Shown: positions 1 through 11,803 of the stretch, one piece after another
Numbering within the stretch: position 1 is the stretch's first letter
Layout: each line of letters begins with the position of its first letter
DNA from: Kudoa neothunni
Lineage: Eukaryota > Cnidaria
Length of the DNA: 64,000 nucleotides
Assembly: GCA_964304625.1 (NCBI GenBank)
Contig: OZ199839.1
Coordinates: 8,866,001-8,930,000 of the forward strand
Direction of reading: 5' to 3'
Notes under the pieces: model-generated
What the model was told of the DNA's origin: nothing
What the model saw: the letters and a program-made list of their open reading frames with translations, nothing else
The model's database searches: none
Translations under genes and position numbers: made by a program

Positions 1-466
1 GCTTGTTCCATTTTAATCCTTTGAACCCCAATGTCACCCCAGATGGTAATTTTCAATTCTGTGAGTGTTTTAACCATTTGGGTACATTTTTGAATCTATC
101 TTTACTATAATAATATAGTTAATGTTAACTTGATTTTATATAGTTGAATTAGAAAAATTTGTGTGTTTTATACCAAAGCAATACAGATACAGATGAATAT
201 CTAACTTTACGGCAAGTATAAAAAAGACTAAAAGTATCCTGCAATTGAACTTGGGATCTTGAGGTTTCAGTAAAATTAAAAAATATACACATATAATATT
301 AAATAATCCTGTTCTAAAAATGAATCTAAGAAGAAGATATGTTTTGATATGTATACCATAGGGACAGATTAATCCATGTTGCCATTTAGCACCATGTGTG
401 TATCTTTTTAATTTTTGAAATTACTGCTCCAATTTTTGGATATTTTATACAAAATTATTTAACTCT
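1..466. other. AT-rich left edge, no gene seen
   Basis: No exon-like frame, RNA gene or clear repeat was recognised here. The stretch ends at a TTAA that immediately precedes a piggyBac-like terminal sequence. Confidence 0.5.
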
Positions 467-2876
467 CTAACCGACTTGGGGTGTATTACACCCCGAAGCA
501 CTTTTATTCTGACCATAAAATCTCGCGCGTTTTTTTTCAAATATTTTAAAATTTAGGCTATTCTCCTAAATTTGTGAATTCTAGCATTTACTAAAATTTA
601 ACGAAAAAAAACTAATTGGATCACCCCCTAAAAAAATCCATCTTCTAACCAACTTGGGGTAAATATCACCCCAGACTTTTTTCTTAAATTTACTTTAAAA
701 ATTATTTTAATTTGAAATGCAAATTATTGAAAAATTCTATCGCAAGAATTTTGAGAAAAATAGAAATTACCACAACAAGTAATCCACTTCTGCTTATTTC
801 GATAGCAATGTGCATTCCCTGCGAAAATCATGATGGATATAACTCGACTTTCTGCAGGTATAATATCCTTGTTTTTTTATTAAACAAATTGTAGGTCAAT
901 AATATTTATGATTAATTGTTTATTGATTTTGACTAAATGTCAATGTGATAATTCAATTCTGATTATAAATATGCCTCAAAATAATAGAGAGGGCTTACTC
1001 GAATAACACTTAGTACACAAACAAGTTCCTGCAGATAAATTACAATGAGTAATCTTGATGAGTTTTTTAATTAAAATCTATCTTCTGAGAGTGAATTGGA
1101 TGACTACTTGTTAGAACTATCGAACTATTCTGACGAAATTTCAGAGAATGAGCTTTCTTACAATGCTACAACAAGCAAAAACGGAATTCTTTGGACAGTA
1201 AAGAAACCTACTTCATCGAGGACATCCATGGAGAATGCTATGAATTCCCATCCTGGCCCAACCGCATGCATACGCTACACAACGAGTCACAAATATTTTG
1301 GATTGCTTTGTTACATTTTTCACAACCCAAATTTGTGAAGAGATAACAAAATTTACAAATATATTTGGGAAACCAGATTTGTTGACTCATGGATTGATCC
1401 GGATGAAATAGAACTTAAAGGATTCCTAGGAATCCTAATATTAATGGCCATTCATAATGATAGAGAGGAGCCACTAACTGAACTTTTCAGTTTAACTGAA
1501 GGGAAGCCTATCTATCGGCAACTCTTCACGTATCACCGATTTCAACAAATATTAAGATGTCTTCATCTTGATGACATGGCCACTATAGAACAACGGAGAG
1601 AAAACGATAAATTTTGTCCGATTCGCAATGTATAGAACATGTGGATACAAATATTGCCGATGTGTTTTACTCCTAATGAAAATGTTACTGTTGATGAGCA
1701 GTTAGTATCTTTTAGAGAAAGGTGTCCATTTAGGCAGTATATACCGTTGAAACTAGCGAAATGCGGGTTGAAACTTTTCCTTCTTGTCGATCCTTTGGAT
1801 AATTATATCGTAAGTATTTCTCCATACCTTGGAAAAAACGGAGGTGAAACTGGCCGAAGCTATAATGTTGAAGAAAGTATTGCCTTGTCTTGGCACCGTC
1901 GGTCCCTTTGTTCCATTCCGGAAGAACGATTGTGGCGGAAAATTTTTTTCATCCTTAAAGTTAGCGACCAAGTTATTAGAGAGACAGTTAACGTATCTGG
2001 AGACCATTCGACAAAGCAAAAGAGAATTACCATCAAGTGTTAATCCCTCCAAACACAGAGAGTTGTATAGGACCACCTTCGCATTTTTCAAAAAAATATG
2101 TTAACAAAAAAAGGAAATGTGTGGTTCCTTTGTTGACTGAGACTATTAAAACGAACATTTCTAGTGAATGTGAAAAGAAAAAGACCCAAACAATATTGTG
2201 GTACAACAAAACAAGAGGGGGAGAGGACACTGTTGACAGAATGTTGTCGTCTATCTCTGTAAGACGATTTAACAGGAGATGGCCCATGGTTGTATTTTTC
2301 AATATGGTCGGCTTATCATTAATAAATGCTTTTGCGTTATATAGAAACATATATAATGAAAAAGCGAAAATAAGGCGCACTTTTTTGAAGGAAATGGCCA
2401 AGACCCTGTACCAGCCGCTGATGAACGGAAACATGAAAATAAATAAAGTCATCAAAAGATCTTCATCATCTATCCAAAATTCAAGTAACTTATCGTCAAA
2501 AATAAAACATGGACGTCGCGTGTTTTTGCCACGCCAAAATGACAAAAAAAACGTCCAATAAATGTTCGAATTGTAGTTAATTCTACTGCAAATTTTATTC
2601 TTCGAATAAATGTACAGATTGTGCTTAAGTTAAATCCTCATTTTTTATTAGTTTCTCAAAGTTTATTTCGTATCAAAAATATCGTTTGGTGGTTGTTTGA
2701 TAGTAGTGTTTTAGTTTAATCGAGTGCGATTACTTAATACAGTAATCTGAGTTTTCTCAAATTTCTTTCAATAGAATTATTTAAAAATTTCCAAATCAAA
2801 TTAAAATAATTTTTAAAGGAAACTTAAGCAAAAAAGTCTGGGGTGATACTTGCCCAAAGTTGGTTGGAAGATAGTA
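467..2876 (+). mobile_element. Decayed piggyBac DNA transposon
   Basis: A TTAA is followed by a terminal sequence with a GGGGT..ACACCCC palindrome (about 467-502). A second, related copy lies at 643-684 (core CAACTTGGGGTAAATATCAC). Its inverted partner is at about 2828-2873, so 643 and 2873 form a terminal inverted-repeat pair around the transposase. Coding relics run in several frames between 1045 and 2628. The right-hand TTAA is not visible: sequence after 2878 looks like an unrelated tRNA-like repeat, so that end is probably truncated. The family normally duplicates TTAA on insertion. Confidence 0.9.
1045..2628 (+). pseudogene. piggyBac transposase, broken
   Basis: This is a DDE/D cut-and-paste transposase of the piggyBac family, spread over at least four frames. 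The order matches the family: an acidic N-terminus (from the ATG at 1045, with an early in-frame stop); a PGP motif; a block with LMAIHND and IYRQL; a VDEQLVSFR block containing a catalytic-type Asp; an LLERQLTYLETIRQSKRELP block; then YNKTRGGEDTVDRM and RRWPMVVFFNM near the C-terminus (2190-2310). A short Cys-rich tail (C-x2-C and further Cys, 2563-2625) resembles the family's C-terminal cross-brace zinc finger. About five breaks make it non-functional. Confidence 0.9.
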
Positions 2877-2878
2877 CT

Positions 2879-2950
2879 CTCCCGTAGCTTAGAGAATAAG
2901 TGCGCTCACCCAAAATATAGAATAACACGCGCGGTCCCGACTGGGTCCAA
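2879..2950 (+). repeat. tRNA-like SINE head (possible)
   Basis: An A-box-like TAGCTTAGAGAATAAG and a B-box-like GGTCCCGACTGGG are spaced as in tRNA-derived SINEs. It abuts the broken right end of the piggyBac. No complete tRNA cloverleaf was found. Confidence 0.3.
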
Positions 2951-3233
2951 TAAAATAGTAATAAGGGGGCTTTTAGCGTGACGGATAGGCCGCCAATAAT
3001 AATCAGGTTGCGACTAATACCTAACACTACTCAAACCTAATTTAATCTTGGCACACCAAATAATGGTGAATGGTAAGTGAGTGATTGCGAGCTCAGAATC
3101 AAAAAGACACTCGGCCAGCATTATTGAGAATAGACGAAATAGACAGCGGCAGTAGCTCACTGTCCCAAAATTGTTAGATAAGCGAAATAAGGAGAAGCGA
3201 AAAGTGGACGATAACCCTTAGCAAAGAGAATGA

Positions 3234-3816
3234 TCATTCAACATTTTTCCATCCTTCTCTGAAAGCAGCGAACAGTTTGGAGAGGGCACTATCTATCTCT
3301 GGAGTTATATATCCTTCACCAGCTTCTCTTTTGATGAGACCAACAAGAGATAATTTGAATTGCTAAATAACGAGAATATAACGCATAGATTAGCAACAGT
3401 AGCAAAATAAAGTTAAACAATACATCATATTCCTCTTCAGTGATTTTGATGCCAGTGTGTTGAACATTTCCTTCGGTGATGGCTATGTCTAAGCTGGCAC
3501 CATCTTCAGAGCTATCGACTACCTTCAAAGCACAGCCAAAATATTATCAGTGTGTGACTTGGTTTCTTCTCAGATTTGTAGTTGAAATGCTTTTGAAGAT
3601 TGGGTTTTTGCTTCAACATACTAAATAGGAAAGAGCAAGATGATGCGATGAGCAAGCAGTAGAACAACAGTAGATAGAGAATTGAATAAAACCAGTTAGT
3701 TACTCTGTGAACACCTCGTAACCAATGTCAACATTCTTCTTACCACACAAGTCCTTCACTTCGCCAAAGACTCTTTTGACAAGTTGAGCAGTAGCAGGAT
3801 CCAATTTAGAAATCAT
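3234..3816 (-). CDS. Short globin, four exons
   Basis: Exons 3816-3704, 3620-3559, 3518-3424 and 3362-3234 join in phase through GT-AG introns of 38-83 bp to give 132 residues; family members usually have 140-150. The N-terminus reads as globin A/B helices (QLVKRVFGEV, then IGYEVF). KPNLQKHF carries the likely CD1 phenylalanine (F50). The last exon reads as G/H helices (LSLVGLIKREAGEGYITPEI, then SKLFAAFREGW), much like neuroglobin-type sequences. Only 29 residues separate F50 from the candidate proximal histidine H79 (VQHTGI), against about 43 normally, so most of the E helix and any distal histidine seem missing. Haem binding is therefore uncertain. The start is the first ATG of exon 1. The fold call is by pattern recognition only. 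Confidence 0.72.
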
Positions 3817-6197
3817 CGTCAATTCTGTGCTTATTTAGATTTCCGATTACTTATGACAACAACAGAAATTATCTTTCGGTCTCTTATCAGTCCCCAATAC
3901 TCATTATTTTAATGCTGTGTGGAGTCATGTCGGAACAATAAATTTGAGTTTTTAAACAATCCTAACTTTCCTATACAGTCTATCTATTAAAGCGAAGCTA
4001 ATATTTTAATGGAAGCAACGTTAATTTTCACCGATTTCATGAAACGATATCCAATTATCTAATCTACATAATAATGATAAGGAGAATTTCAACTCGGTAT
4101 GCCTTACAAATACATTCACCTATGGATTCAAACGGAAAATATTATATTAACTATCTATTTATATGAACCATAAACAATATAAAAACAATTATTCGCAATA
4201 TTTACAATATTTAGGTTTCAAGTCATGTGCTGACCGTGACTTATGTCTTATCATCACAAAACCTACTATCCACTTGTTGTTGCTGCGAATAATCCTAATC
4301 AGGGAACGTTTTCAACCTTAAAATCCTACATATTTTAAAAAGTCGTGTTGGTATGTGTGGTTTTTTTCAAGTACGTCCGTAAGAAAATAATGCCGTCCTT
4401 ATAGAAGCATCTCCTTTATGTATAGCCGCATTATCTAACCTATATTTGTCAAATCCGAATATTAAAACGCTAGTAAATATTGCATCACTCTATCTATAGA
4501 TAATATTATGACGCAAGATTGTTGACATAACTGAAAATCAGATTATGTGATATTTTAATTGCTGTCCTTGGATATAAAATCTATTTCAAACTACTAAAAA
4601 TTGAACTAAATTACTTCTGTCGGAAAATACTTACAACAATATCAATTTATTAATCCATATTCGGCTGATGGAATTCAGCTAAAAAGGAAATAATAATATT
4701 ATCAGAGAAAGGACTATCAACGTCATTGAAATCCCTATAGTTCGTTGCTATTTTAGAAGCAACGAACTATGCAATACCATTAAGTTTTTTGTTCAAACCA
4801 TTTATATAATAATTATTAATCATTTAAAGTCATTCTCTACATTAAATACAGTCGGGAGTATAGTTTCTAAAAAGCGTTGTGCGTGATATTCGTTATATTT
4901 AAAACACGAATCAATTAAAACAACCATGCTAAAATTGTGGTCTAGAGTTTCAACTATAAAACCTTAATCCGATGTACTCTTAAACTCAAAAATTAACACA
5001 ATTACTCTATAATTTTCTTAAATTAAATCAATTAAATTTTAATTAATTAATATTGCATTAAAAGGCGATGGTTGCATTTCATTCGTACCATTCTTCGTAA
5101 AAACGTCTATTTTCTATAAATAACGCGGTCGTTTATCAGCCTACTTCTATATTTTAGCTTTTATTGTTTCCAAATTAGGTGAAACTGGTGGAAAAGCGTG
5201 ATACGTGATGCATTTCACGATCATCGCGCTATATCACTCCCGTGACCTGGCACGCGTAGAACCCCTAGGAGGGACTTTATGCCCGACCTATTGTTACTCA
5301 ACAAAATTTTCGATATAAACTAACCCAACTTTAACATACTACGAATGGATAAACATTTTTGTATTATTTAGAATAGTGAAATAATAACTTTAATTTTATA
5401 TAAGGATAAGATTGATAACGGCTTTTCTCAAGTAACCAGTTAATACCTTTTAATGGGGTTTCCTTCCTAATCAGATTATCTGAAACCGAAACTATGTGAT
5501 TACATGCCGGGAATCTAGATATTAGTAAGTAGCTGGATCCTGTTACTTTAGTTACAATATTTATATTCGAACCTAGCTTTGTGCTATGCTTGTTTTACTT
5601 TTTATTGTCCGAACATCATTTACTACATCGCTTATTCTCGCTAGATTTTAATGTTCGCTGAATCTGTTCGAATAACAAAACACAGCCCAAAACTCATATT
5701 ACATAATTTTTTGAGGTGTAGAAAAACATATAGGGGAGAATTAACCAGTACATAACTGGTTGCGTGGGCGTTTGTGTTAAAGTTTAGATTGTGGGTGAAC
5801 AAACCGGAGGCCTAATCCGACCCTCAATTAGAAAATTTGTATTTCATGATAAATATTAAATAATTCAACATTAATGTTGTTCTTTAATTTTATATTATAG
5901 TTATCTACAGAAATTAATTTTCTGACTCCTGAGAGTTTTCTAATTTCGAAATCCCCCCCCCCCAAACAAAAATTGTTTATATGCCGCTGAATTAGATGAT
6001 TGAAATATTGTTATGTTTATTTATGTTAAAATAATCGATTGTTAGTTGTTAGTTTTATTTTGGCTTATTTTTGAAAGTTCTTCATATAGCAGAGTCTCCC
6101 CATAGAGGTCCGTGACTTATACTTTTAGTCCAAGAAAAAAATTTTGGAGTCGAGGATGCTTCATACTTAATGTGACGATTCTGAGTAAGCGGAATCT
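3817..6197. other. Intergenic, AT-rich
   Basis: Upstream region of the globin gene. No exons were recognised. It contains a perfect 13-bp hairpin at 4737-4770 and a run of ten C residues near 5951-5961. Confidence 0.5.
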
Positions 6198-6205
6198 CCG
6201 TCGAG

Positions 6206-7291
6206 CAGCGTTGCCAACTGGGTCAGATTTTTTCTTAATGTCCTATTTTTTCCTAATGTTTTATTTTATCAGATTTTTTCGCTTTTGTTCTTCGATATAT
6301 TGGCTAATCGCTAAACAGTGTTTAATAAGTAGGAAGCTGTTGCAAATTCTCAAAACATGAAAATGTAATCGTTGTTGATTTCATCATGAGAAATTTTCGA
6401 GTACGTAATTTTATAATTGGCGCAATGTTTTATATCAAATTAGAATATCTCCAGTAGAGGTTTACCATATGTAATTTCCAATTATATATTTCAATAATTA
6501 ATTCTTAAAGTCCACGGCATATAAAAATTGAGACTAAAAAGGACATGTACAAATTCGTGAAAACAACCACATTTTAAAATGTTATACTCCAGTTGAGGCC
6601 AACATTTGGTATTTTTCATCGTTATTACCATTGATACACAGCTTTATCATAACCATGGACAATTTTGGAATTATCGCGAAGAGTTTTATGTGTTGGAATT
6701 TGGAATGTTTGAATTTTAAAAAAAGACTCCGACGTTTGTGATATCCAATGTTAAGCTATCATCACATTACATTACAAGTGTTTGTTATCAATTTTCGAAA
6801 GGTTTTAATTTTATTTAATACCCAAAGTTATTATAATTTAGCTAAATATTATCTATTTGACCAATTTTTTCTTAATATGAATGGATGAATGGTCTTACAT
6901 ACAAATAAATATTGATCTGCTAAGTATAGTTATTAGATTTTATTCAAAAATCGGACGAAGGACTGTAATACGACTTTTTGAGCATTGTCCGTCAGAAAAT
7001 ATAGCACATCTTTATTTCAATTAATTCTGATTAACGCTTTTCCGGAAAGAGCATTTTCTTTTTCTGGAACCGTCAAAACCATCAGAAAAAATAGCATGTT
7101 TTGCTTTATATTAGATGATCTTATTCGAATGAGATAATTTTTAAACACATCAAACAAGTGGTGGTATAACATTGAAGTTTCTGAGTTAATTATAAATTTA
7201 CATAATTTTTATACATATAGTTAAGTATGAGTTCGACTTTTTACAAAAAATACTTTTCTTTCCGGATGCTTTACATGGGATGGCAACGTTG
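6206..7291. mobile_element. hAT-type non-autonomous element
   Basis: The ends are CAGCGTTGCCAACTG (6206) and its imperfect inverted form GGATGGCAACGTTG (ending 7291), a classic hAT end motif. The flanking 8-mers CCGTCGAG (6198-6205) and CCCTCGAA (7292-7299) match at 6 of 8 positions, as expected of an aged hAT target duplication. No transposase was recognised inside the 1.09 kb. Confidence 0.55.
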
Positions 7292-7299
7292 CCCTCGAA

Positions 7300-8484
7300 A
7301 TTTTAACATGTGCAATTCACACGCGATCAATGCTGAAATAAGGCTGGTAAACGATAATCATTTGATAGATTTTACTGGAAATTAATTTTTGTTTGGAGTC
7401 TATTACTTTTTATTTATAACTGAGTTATTTTAAATGTAAATTAAGTAATTTAAAGTAAAATGATATAAAATAATTCCATTTTGATAAAATGTGTAAAAAA
7501 TCTTAACAATTTTTTAAAAATGGTTGAATTCTTTAACATTTTATCGTATTTTTTTAATTTAACTATAAGGAAAAAGAGAATGAAACTTCTATTGGCGTCA
7601 AATTTAACTTTTTGAGATATTTTTATTTAATTATTTTAAATTTTTATACGTCAGGGTAAAATAAATTCGTATTTAAAAATTATATAAACTAAAAAATTAT
7701 ATTCATAATAATATCGCGTGTTCATTTAATACATTTAAATTTAAAATTAAAACAAAAAAAAACAATATCTCCAGTATGCGCTTGCGTCATTATTCACATA
7801 TGTTATTTTGCTTAAAATATTAACTATCTGTATCGTTTATAAATTATGATTTATTCATATATTTACCTACTATAGAACCTCATTTTGATTTAATTATTGC
7901 CTCAAAAAGACAAGAAAAAGTCAAAAAATTTAATTTAGTATCAGTTGTGTTTATTTCATTTACACCCTTTTTATCGTTAAAGTGGATCGATTTTTTTCTT
8001 TTCCATGTAATTTTATTAGAAATATTTTTTAGATCTAAAAATAAATTCGTTTATAACTTTATTTCAGAAGGGGTACGGAGTTTTCCTCATAAATGGATGG
8101 GAATTCGGAAACTAAAATTGATTGGGAAGCTCTGTCACGTAGGGATATAACGTTAAGCTTAATGAATATTCATATTAGATATCTTGTTGAATATGCTACA
8201 TTTCCATAATCATTTTTATTGATAACAAACGATGAATCTTATACTAATATTGTAAATTGTTGTCTAATTTGAAGAAATTCTAAATATTCGAATTCCTTGG
8301 AGTGTGCATCGCGTTGATTAAAAATAGTTAATAAACGTATCACGCTATTAGAATCTCTTAGTAGTCTTTAAGTTAGCAAATTATTTCGTTTATATACTTT
8401 CAGTGATCCTCTGATATTGGCCAAAATACTAGCAGATAGGAAAGATTTTATTTTTTGAACTTTTTAATAATTATTCAGCCCTTG
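7300..8484. other. Intergenic, AT-rich
   Basis: No gene or clear repeat recognised. Confidence 0.5.
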
Positions 8485-8492
8485 ATTATAAC

Positions 8493-8992
8493 TAGGGATC
8501 GTCGAATTTTTAATAATGTTTCGACGTTAATTTTCCGGTAATATCCAAAAGCTTCCGAAAAACTTGAAATAAATAATAACCGACAAGAAAATGATAGTTT
8601 TCTTGTTGAATAGATCAACATAGAGAAGATGGAAAATTAATTAGGCTTTAAATATTGAGAGCAAAATCATCTCTGCAACAAAATAGAATCCACAAGCGAA
8701 TAAATCCAAAGAAACATCGATAAAAAATGGTTGAAGACACTTCTTTGCCAGCTAATTTTGTAGGGATAGAAAAAGTGGCAAAATTGAGAAAAATTTGGCT
8801 TCTGTTATGCTCTCGGCGTTCTTCCGCAATCGCTATTGGACAAGAAATGTTTTTTGCGGGGAAGTTGTTCCAACCTTTTCTAAATTTAAAATGTTTTAAC
8901 ATACATGCGTGTGCACTGGAGAATCAACCAAAATAAACGTCGATTTTAGTCGTCGAATTTTTTTAAAAAAACTTCGAAAACTACGATCCCTA
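8493..8992. mobile_element. hAT-type MITE, 500 bp
   Basis: Inverted ends begin TAGGGATCGT on both sides and are followed by TTCGACG-type subterminal sequence. The flanking 8-mers ATTATAAC (8485-8492) and ACTATAAC (8993-9000) match 7 of 8, consistent with a target-site duplication. Two overlapping open frames inside (8648-8902 and 8727-8936) have no recognisable domain. Confidence 0.65.
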
Positions 8993-9000
8993 ACTATAAC

Positions 9001-9680
9001 TATTTATCCTTTGCATTGAATAAATTTTCTTACATTTATAACGGTTTTATATAATATATTTATCGTTGATGAAAATACTTTATTGGCAAATGATTAACAC
9101 ATTTAAATTGTTGGTATTTTTAATTATGTTAATAATACTTGTTTATTTTAATGCATAAAAATTTACTTAAAATAAAATTTAAAAAATTAAAGTTCATGTA
9201 GATGTGTAATATCGATAAATCTTAATAAAAAAATTGGTAGAAATTTAAATGTGGAAAAATTAACTAATTAATCCATGTATAAATTAGATTTAGTTTAAAT
9301 AAACATGAATCGGATCAATATTTACCGAAAATATATCAATAGTTTTGTTTTTTAATATTGTACATTTTTCGAAATAGTAATAAAGTGTTATTATTATGAG
9401 ATGAAAACGTTGATTAGTTTGTATTTTCTCTATGATAGTGTCAGAATTTCAAGTTAGACGATTGCCGGTAAGAAACCTATTAGCGCGACAACATTTTTGT
9501 AGGATATAACAAAATGTTAGTCTCAATTAAAAATGAGTTTGGTGTAAGAAAAGCCAAAATTTTAAAAGTCTTTAGCGAATCTTTGATCAAGTGTATTTGC
9601 GAAAAATACAAAAGTCTATTGATTTTTAATGTAAATCTACATAATAATGTATCTATATTATGTATATTCATAGATGTGTA
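9001..9680. other. Intergenic, downstream of UPRT
   Basis: Nothing recognised; this is the 3' flank of the minus-strand UPRT gene. Confidence 0.5.
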
Positions 9681-10814
9681 TCACTGAGTTCCGTAGTATC
9701 GTTGGCCCATATTTAAAGGTGGGTTCTGTTCAATGGACACAGTAACAATTCTGACAGTGTCATATTTATCCATTATTAACTCTATAGCTACAAAAAATCA
9801 TAAGCACGAATTAAAACCATAATAATACCTTCACTGTTGATAAAAAGACACAACAGAACAACATTTTTAGGCTCAACATTACGGTTGACAACCAGCAGTG
9901 TTATTGTATCGGTAATGATCCTACTGTTCATTTGATCTAAAACAAATCGGTAATAAAAATTCCGAACAAACAAATATTTAGCGTACATATCGAAGGGTAC
10001 ACAATAAACACAATGTGATCCGAAAGGTTGGAAGGTATATGGGCAAAGGTGGACTAACGAAAAACAAAAATTAACTAATAAATTCACCCATCTGTTTTTA
10101 TATTTGTTTATGAAAGAAGAGATAATCAACTCATCCCGCATAAGTCTTATAATCTTATAAGATTGAAATGTGGTAAGTTATTAATTAAGTACAAAATATT
10201 TCAAAAGCACCTGATAATAACCATCTCTGTTGTATTCCATTAAAATACGACTAGTTTTTAGGGTGTTGAAACAGCAGGACAATCCTTTATCGATGATTTC
10301 ACCTACGCACAAAAAACACTCAAGAGATGCTGTTCAAAAATCCGCATCATACCACTCCGAATAAGACTCACAATGTGGACCTTTGAGTGACAACTTACTC
10401 CATCGAATTGGCTGTGATTGTAGGAGGTGTAACTGCATGGTTTATATATTAAAAGGTCGGTAGATGCTTCACATACAATCTCGGTCTATTCAAAATCAAT
10501 GGAGTTGATGAAACAACTTAATTATCTACACATTCAAGCTGATTACCAGTCGATCAACATAATAAATATAATCTGCTCGGCTGGTGCATCTAAATAACAA
10601 TTTTTTAAAGCAACCTTCCTACCCTACCCAACCCAACCCAACATCAGATAGGATGATACTTGTTTTTGACCATAGTTATGAGGTAGTCGATATAATTGTT
10701 TCTTTCCACCGTGAATACGTTGTTGAAACGTTTTCCATCATTATCATTGGTAATTTTGGCTGGACTACCCGGTTGAAAAGCAGCACACCGGACTCCACAC
10801 TCTTCGCCATTCAT
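9681..10814 (-). CDS. UPRT: UPRT, uracil phosphoribosyltransferase homologue
   Basis: Seven exons (10814-10660, 10589-10547, 10485-10353, 10302-10211, 10053-9987, 9936-9829, 9787-9681) join in phase to about 234 residues; introns are 41-157 bp. Recognisable blocks in order: CTSRADYIYYVDRL (like TSRGDFMFSADRL of animal UPRT), SLIRSGEIIDKGL (like IMRSGEAMEQGL), an FIVYPSI strand, and a C-terminal GQRYYGTQ (like GQKYFGTD). Animal UPRT is a phosphoribosyltransferase-fold protein of pyrimidine salvage. Here the usual PRPP loop after YP(I/S), STGNT in mammals, reads YQMNSR, so catalysis is doubtful. The intron 10210-10054 also contains an in-frame stretch (10153-10082) that could be retained, but skipping it gives the family length. 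The start is the first in-frame ATG; an upstream exon cannot be excluded. Confidence 0.88.
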
Positions 10815-11803
10815 CTCAATGAAGCTCGCTAAAATCGGTGACTAATCTTCTATTTGATACAGTCCCCAACAAAAGTCTAATTAAAAGTTCGAACCATTTG
10901 GTCAATACCATATCATTCTAGACACCCATTCTAACAATATATATATTGTATACTCGAAAAATATGTACACACATATATGAAGTATTCGTACCAAGGTGAA
11001 AAGTTATGAACTATATGCATATTGATAACATTTAAGTCTATTATTTTTAGCATGTTTTTGTATGTCAATCGCACAGATAGTGTCAGTGGAAAAAGATATA
11101 TACGCATTATTTTATCTTAAATATATGTTCAGATCATTATATATAGCACAATTCATATTAAACATATTTCTCGAAATTTTGCCATGAGCCAATTTTCGAA
11201 ATAACCTCTTTAAATAAATTCAGGATATTAAATGTAAAATAAGCGATAATTAATGATTTCTACCGAATCGAAACTTCTAAAAGATCTGCCACGCGAATAA
11301 TTCAATGATAATTAACCTATAAATAATAAAAATATTTTTTACTGCGATTATTTATATATATGTTGAATGCCTTTCTCAATTAATTGGTCAGATTAGCGGG
11401 CAGAACCCCCTCCTGAATTACAAACTATTATCCTTGTTTTGGTAACATGTGGTATGATTTAAAAAATTTTTAATTTCAATAAAAATTATGTAATCGAAAA
11501 ATCTCTCTTATATGACAAATTATTCAGGAAATAACCCAAAAATAATCCTTCGTAAAACATCGAACATAACACTGATTTTGAAAAATTTTATTTAATGACT
11601 AAAAAAATTTCAAATCACATACAAAAAATTGAATAAATGCATATATTAGTATATAATGAGCAATAGAATGGCGTATCGTAATAGAATTGAGAACTAATGA
11701 AATCCGAACATTCCCGAAGAATAATCATCCACTAACTAACGTTGGTAGTGTATAAAGGTGCCCTTGTGGTTAGGTCGTTCTTTTGTTATCTAATACATTT
11801 GAT
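10815..11803. promoter_or_regulatory. Shared upstream region of UPRT and BMS1
   Basis: This is the ~1-kb divergent intergenic region between the UPRT start (-) and the BMS1 start (+). It must hold both promoters unless UPRT has another 5' exon. No specific motif was assigned. Confidence 0.45.

Noticed and set aside
8648-8936. Opposed 70-85-codon open frames
   Set aside because: Inside a 500-bp MITE, with no recognisable transposase motif.
10082-10153. Extra UPRT exon (IIRLMRDELIISSFINKYKN..)
   Set aside because: In phase and free of stops, but it would insert about 24 residues where the family has none; better explained as intron.
10261-10389. Plus-strand open frame (GVETAGQSFIDDFTYAQ..)
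   Set aside because: It is the antisense of UPRT exons 3-4, whose minus-strand reading matches the family with correct splice phases.
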